Positions 60,578-64,000 of a DNA stretch of 64,000 nucleotides are shown here, piece after piece. The first letter of the stretch is position 1, and every line of letters begins with the position of its first letter. Under the pieces are notes generated by a model, which saw only the letters and a program-made list of their open reading frames with translations, made no database searches and was not told the origin of the DNA. This DNA comes from Butyrivibrio proteoclasticus B316. Its GTDB lineage: Bacteria; Bacillota; Clostridia; Lachnospirales; Lachnospiraceae. The stretch spans positions 752,276-816,275 of the forward strand of contig NC_014387.1 of NCBI RefSeq assembly GCF_000145035.1. The letters run 5' to 3'. The position numbers and the translations under genes were made by a program.

Positions 60578-61273
60578 ATGAAAGAAAACGTGATTGAAAT
60601 AAGCCATCTCACAAAAAGCTATGGCAAGAACAGAGGAGTTATAGATGTTTCTTTAAACGTTCAGGAAGGCGATATATTTGGTTTTATTGGCCCGAATGGC
60701 GCTGGTAAATCCACAACGATCCGCTCAATGCTGGGATTTCTCAAGATTAATTCGGGCAGCATCAGGATACTTGGCATGGATAGTGTCAGGGATCACGAAA
60801 AGATACTAAGAGAGGTTGGCTATATGCCATCTGAAGCCTGGTTCTATGACTCTATGAGAGTAGCGGATGTGATCAAATACGCTGCAGACGTGCGCGGACT
60901 TGATTGTAGCATGGAAGCGCAGAAACTCTGCGAGAGACTTAAAGTAGATACCAAAAAGAGGGTAAAAGAGCTGTCTCTTGGCAACAGGAAAAAAGTAAGC
61001 ATAGTCTGTGCAATGCAGCATAAACCGAGGCTCTTTATATTTGATGAACCCACAGGCGGCCTTGATCCTCTTATGCAGAAAAAGTTTTTCGAGCTCATAA
61101 ATGAATACGTTTCTCAGGGGGCGACATGTCTTTTATCTACCCATGTATTGTCAGAAGTTGATAAATACTGCAAAACCGCTGCAATAATGCGTGAAGGAAG
61201 ACTTACAATGCTCGATACTCCACACATAGATGATGAGACGTTTCTGAGCTTTTATGAGGAAGAGGAGGAATAA
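60578..61273 (+). CDS. ABC transporter ATP-binding protein
   Basis: 231 residues. Walker A GPNGAGKST, signature LSLGN (changed from LSGGQ), Walker B LFIFDEPTGGLDP and the THVLSE switch are present. Typical of small ABC-2 exporters beside LytTR regulators. AAAGGAGGT precedes the ATG. The permease begins 2 nt after its stop. Confidence 0.88.
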   Translation: MKENVIEISHLTKSYGKNRGVIDVSLNVQEGDIFGFIGPNGAGKSTTIRSMLGFLKINSGSIRILGMDSVRDHEKILREVGYMPSEAWFYDSMRVADVIKYAADVRGLDCSMEAQKLCERLKVDTKKRVKELSLGNRKKVSIVCAMQHKPRLFIFDEPTGGLDPLMQKKFFELINEYVSQGATCLLSTHVLSEVDKYCKTAAIMREGRLTMLDTPHIDDETFLSFYEEEEE

Positions 61274-61275
61274 AG

Positions 61276-62067
61276 ATGAAATCGGTATTAAAAAGAGAAA
61301 TCCTGCTAAATATGAAAAGTCTGCTGATCTGGAGCTTATCTGTAGGAATCCTGGGTCTTACCTGCATTTTGCTATATCAATCTATGGAAGGAGAGATGAA
61401 GGACATGGCTGATGCTTTTTCTAACATGGGAGCTTTCTCTGAGGCCTTTGGAATGAGCACACTTAGTATTGCCAGCCTGAAAGGATACTTTGCAACAGAA
61501 ATTGGCGCAGTCCACGGACTTGGAAGCTCCATGTTTGCTGCTATCATAGCTATTACGATCATTTCCAAAGAAGAGGATGCACACACCGGAGAGTTTTTGT
61601 TTTCGCTTCCTCTTTCACGCAGCAGGATAATATTCGCTAAGGCAATCTGCGTAGCTGTGATGCTCCTGGTTTTTACAGTTATCTGCACACTTTTTTACCT
61701 GGTAGGATTTATAGTTCTGGGTGAGGAAATGCCTATGGATCAGTTTATGACGTTTATGGCAAGGCAGCTTCTCATGGACGCAGAAGTAGCAGGAATCTGC
61801 TTTGGGCTCTCATCCCTTGCCGGCAAGAACAGACTAGGACTTGGCCTTGGAATGGCTCTCATGTTCTATGCTTACGATGTGATTGGAAGAGTAGTTCCTG
61901 ACCTCAAAGACTATCTTTTTATAGGGCCATTTTCCTACGCTAACGCCTCCGAAATCTTTACAGATGCAGACTTTCCCATCAAGGCTATCCTCTTTGGAGT
62001 TCTCCTTCTTCTCTGCGGCCTGACATTTGCCTTCTACAACTTTAACCGAAGAGACCTCGCTAGCTGA
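61276..62067 (+). CDS. ABC-2 type permease
   Basis: 263 residues, six membrane segments with a large first extracellular loop (MEGEMKDMADAFSNMGAFSEA) and the EDAHTGEFLFSLPLSRSRI block of the ABC-2 family. Partner of the preceding ATPase. Export of a peptide or drug is possible; the substrate is unknown. Confidence 0.85.
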   Translation: MKSVLKREILLNMKSLLIWSLSVGILGLTCILLYQSMEGEMKDMADAFSNMGAFSEAFGMSTLSIASLKGYFATEIGAVHGLGSSMFAAIIAITIISKEEDAHTGEFLFSLPLSRSRIIFAKAICVAVMLLVFTVICTLFYLVGFIVLGEEMPMDQFMTFMARQLLMDAEVAGICFGLSSLAGKNRLGLGLGMALMFYAYDVIGRVVPDLKDYLFIGPFSYANASEIFTDADFPIKAILFGVLLLLCGLTFAFYNFNRRDLAS

Positions 62068-62130
62068 AATTGCACTTCTCCCCGCCATCCACATCAGCGC
62101 GGAGTCGGCGATACGGAGTGAGAGTTGTTC

Positions 62131-62159
62131 TTGACGAGGATGGGAAAAACAAGCATAAT
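62131..62159 (+). promoter_or_regulatory. Promoter of the GH43 gene
   Basis: TTGACG (62131-62136) and CATAAT (62154-62159) with a 17-bp spacer, about 65 bp before the ribosome binding site CGGAGGA. Confidence 0.5.
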
Positions 62160-62229
62160 AAAATTTGCCGTAAAGATTTTGAATTACATTTTTCATGCAG
62201 CTGATGCTATATGTATCGGAGGATGAAAA

Positions 62230-63702
62230 ATGAAGAAAACTAGAATAATAGCAACAACTTTGACAACATGTGCTCTTATGGTTTCAGGTTGCTCAGCACC
62301 TGAGATTGTTCTCAAGGATGCCTCAGAGATCATATCTATGGGGTATATCAATCAGGAGAAGATAGCTAATATCGGAGATCCCTATCTTGTAACTGAAAAT
62401 GGCAAGTATTATGTCACTGCTACCTGTGATGGCAGAGGATATGATATTTATTCTTCGGATAACCTATCCGACTGGACAAGAGAGGGAAGGATTTTTTATT
62501 CAAGCTCCAAGGAAGGCTGGGTCAGGACCAGTCTTTGGCAGCCGCAGATCGTGATAGGTAATGACGGTAAATATTACCTCTACTACTGTGGCAATAATGA
62601 TAATAATTCTCTCAGAATTGGCGTAGCAGTAGCAGACAGCATTACAGGACCTTACAAAGATGCTCTGGATCATCCACTTCTTCCTTATAACGTGGCAACT
62701 ATTGATCCTAATCTGTTCATTGATGATGATGGCAGAATGTATCTGTACTTTTCAAGAGACTGCTCTGAAAATATAGTTAATGGATACAACACAAGCCAGT
62801 TGTACTGTATAGAGATGGAGAGCTATACTTCAATTAAAGAAGGCGCAGAGCCGGTTCTTTTGGTAACTCCGGAGCAGGATTGGGAGCTTGCATCAGGCGA
62901 CTATCGCTGGAATGAAGGCCCGGATATGCTCAAAAGAGATGGCAAGTATTATCTCTTTTACTCAGGAGGATGCTATGCAAATTCCACCTATTCCATAGGC
63001 GTAGCAGTGTCAGATTCACCTATGGGACCTTTTGTTAAGTATGATAAGAATCCTGTGATCGCTTCTACTGAAAAAGTGTCAGGCCCGGGTAACAACAGCT
63101 TTTTTACCACCCTGGATGGAAAAGAGCTATATACCTGCTACCACACTCATACAGTCAAGGTGATCGGAGGAGGAAACAGAAAAGTGACCATAGACAGGTG
63201 CGGTTTCAGGGATGATGGCACTTTCTATATAAATGGCCCGACTACTACTAATCAGACGCCATATTCCGGTCATACTGACCTTGTGAAGGTGGAGCCTGTA
63301 AATGTTACAGCAAATGGAACTATAGAGGGAAGGAAACCTGCAGCGCTTATAGATGGAGAAACTCTAAACAGTAGAAATGAAGACTTCTATGAGTGGAGAG
63401 CATCAGGGACTGATGAGCAAAAAGCTTATGCAGAGTTTGACTTTGGTGAGAAAAAGAGCATAGACTGTATATATATTTATGGTTCTGCTGACAAAAACTA
63501 TGAAGCAAAGAGTCTTAATATTATTTTTGATGATGGAACTATACAAAACGTAAATGCCCTCGCAGAAACAGAGGAGCCGCTTGTTTTGTATTTTGATAAG
63601 GTTAAGACCTCTAAAGTCAGAATAGAGGCAGCAGAGCTCGGCCAGTCCAATACCTTTGGGCTGTCGGAAGTAGCTTTTTACGATAAAAAATCCGTGGAGT
63701 AA
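62230..63702 (+). CDS. GH43-family glycosidase lipoprotein
   Basis: 490 residues. A lipoprotein signal ends LMVSGC (Cys21). The five-bladed propeller carries the family 43 residues: Asp in NIGDPYLV, Asp in ATIDPNLF and Glu in YRWNEGPDML. The C-terminal 120 residues look like a discoidin (F5/8) type beta-sandwich. It should release arabinose or xylose from plant polysaccharides at the cell surface, fitting a gut or rumen fibre degrader. It is followed after 4 nt by a regulator. Confidence 0.9.
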   Translation: MKKTRIIATTLTTCALMVSGCSAPEIVLKDASEIISMGYINQEKIANIGDPYLVTENGKYYVTATCDGRGYDIYSSDNLSDWTREGRIFYSSSKEGWVRTSLWQPQIVIGNDGKYYLYYCGNNDNNSLRIGVAVADSITGPYKDALDHPLLPYNVATIDPNLFIDDDGRMYLYFSRDCSENIVNGYNTSQLYCIEMESYTSIKEGAEPVLLVTPEQDWELASGDYRWNEGPDMLKRDGKYYLFYSGGCYANSTYSIGVAVSDSPMGPFVKYDKNPVIASTEKVSGPGNNSFFTTLDGKELYTCYHTHTVKVIGGGNRKVTIDRCGFRDDGTFYINGPTTTNQTPYSGHTDLVKVEPVNVTANGTIEGRKPAALIDGETLNSRNEDFYEWRASGTDEQKAYAEFDFGEKKSIDCIYIYGSADKNYEAKSLNIIFDDGTIQNVNALAETEEPLVLYFDKVKTSKVRIEAAELGQSNTFGLSEVAFYDKKSVE

Positions 63703-63706
63703 ATCT

Positions 63707-64000
63707 ATGAAACAGGAAGTTACCTTGAATTTGAGCAATATAGACAGGGTTACCAGTATTTCTAAGGCTCTTTCTTCTAAATTGAGAGTTGAGATACTAA
63801 GACTCCTTGATAATCATGCCCTGAATATCAGCAATATTGCGGAAACTCTTGATATACCGGTATCTACTGCCGCGCTTCAGATAAAGGTTCTCGAAGAAGC
63901 GGGACTTGTTGTATCTGAGCCTCTTCCGGGTATCAGGGGATCGCAGAAGGTAAGCGGGATCAAGGTCAAGACAGTTCATATTGACATCAAGTCCTCTGAT
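63707..64000 (+). CDS. ArsR-like regulator, cut by window end
   Basis: 98 codons, no stop before the window ends. N-terminal winged helix (SKALSSKLRVEILRLLDNHA; IAETLDIPVSTAALQIKVLE). The helix-turn-helix and following SEPLPGIRGSQK suggest an ArsR-family or sugar-responsive regulator. It lies 4 nt after the GH43 gene and may control it. Confidence 0.7.
   Translation, partial: MKQEVTLNLSNIDRVTSISKALSSKLRVEILRLLDNHALNISNIAETLDIPVSTAALQIKVLEEAGLVVSEPLPGIRGSQKVSGIKVKTVHIDIKSSD

Noticed and set aside
1..64000. tRNA or rRNA genes
   Set aside because: None recognised on either strand by reading; a dedicated scan was not possible.

Overview
The window looks like a chromosomal segment of a Lachnospiraceae-type Firmicute, probably close to Butyrivibrio/Pseudobutyrivibrio. 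The evidence is the gene order, strong AGGAGG ribosome binding sites, an AT-rich composition with AGA arginine codons, a zinc-type S14, a four-cysteine adenylate kinase lid, an ECF transporter followed by truA, rplM and rpsI, and a family 43 glycoside hydrolase lipoprotein. The species call is inference.

Layout. 1-13.3 kb: S10-spc supercluster (rpsJ, rplC, rplD, rplW, rplB, rpsS, rplV, rpsC, rplP, rpmC, rpsQ, rplN, rplX, rplE, rpsN, rpsH, rplF, rplR, rpsE, rpmD, rplO, secY), then adk-map-infA. It is broken by several long structured spacers. 13.3-16.0 kb: an aldo/keto reductase and an exported transglutaminase-like protein inserted between infA and rpmJ. 16.0-20.1 kb: the alpha operon (rpmJ, rpsM, rpsK, rpsD, rpoA, rplQ), with two copies of one RNA fold flanking rpsD. 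20.2-25.8 kb: an M15 peptidase, ecfA1-ecfA2-ecfT-truA and rplM-rpsI.

25.8-41.9 kb is accessory DNA stacked on the 3' end of rpsI. The last 19 bp of rpsI recur at 35.6 kb, and related copies lie at 38.7 and 41.9 kb. Each of these three copies ends a co-linear 126-bp repeat, so the region reads as three tandem islands. Island 1 is an integrative mobilizable element: frameshifted tyrosine integrase, XRE repressor with divergent operators, Xis-like protein, RepA-type ATPase, oriT and Mob relaxase. An IS110/IS1111-type insertion with a candidate guide RNA has split a conserved small gene in it. Its cargo is a regulated RiPP cassette: HxlR regulator, ACGX/CX3D-repeat precursor, radical SAM-SPASM maturase and MDR oxidoreductase. 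Island 2 holds an IS200/IS605 element, an AlbA_2-type ATP-binding regulator whose promoter repeats recur inside its own gene, and a membrane protein. Island 3 holds an IS1182-like element with a large foldback and an AraC-GGDEF fusion.

42-51.5 kb is a region of small accessory genes with much decay: acetyltransferases, MATE, flavodoxin, NUDIX, a frameshifted GNAT, a DUF2441-like gene with a broken start, MATE, GNAT and FMN-binding fragments, and a six-unit 54-bp tandem repeat. 51.5-64 kb holds a YjbR-MGMT fusion, a methyltransferase, two ABC-2 export systems (one behind a LytTR-DUF3021 pair), a MotA-like/LuxR pair, a SurA-like anchor protein, a YitT protein, a hydrolase-HAD fusion, a GH43 lipoprotein and the start of an ArsR-like regulator.

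Functionally the first 25.8 kb is the translation, transcription and secretion core. The rest is an integration hot spot followed by accessory transport, stress and regulatory genes. All assignments come from reading the sequence; no database search was run.
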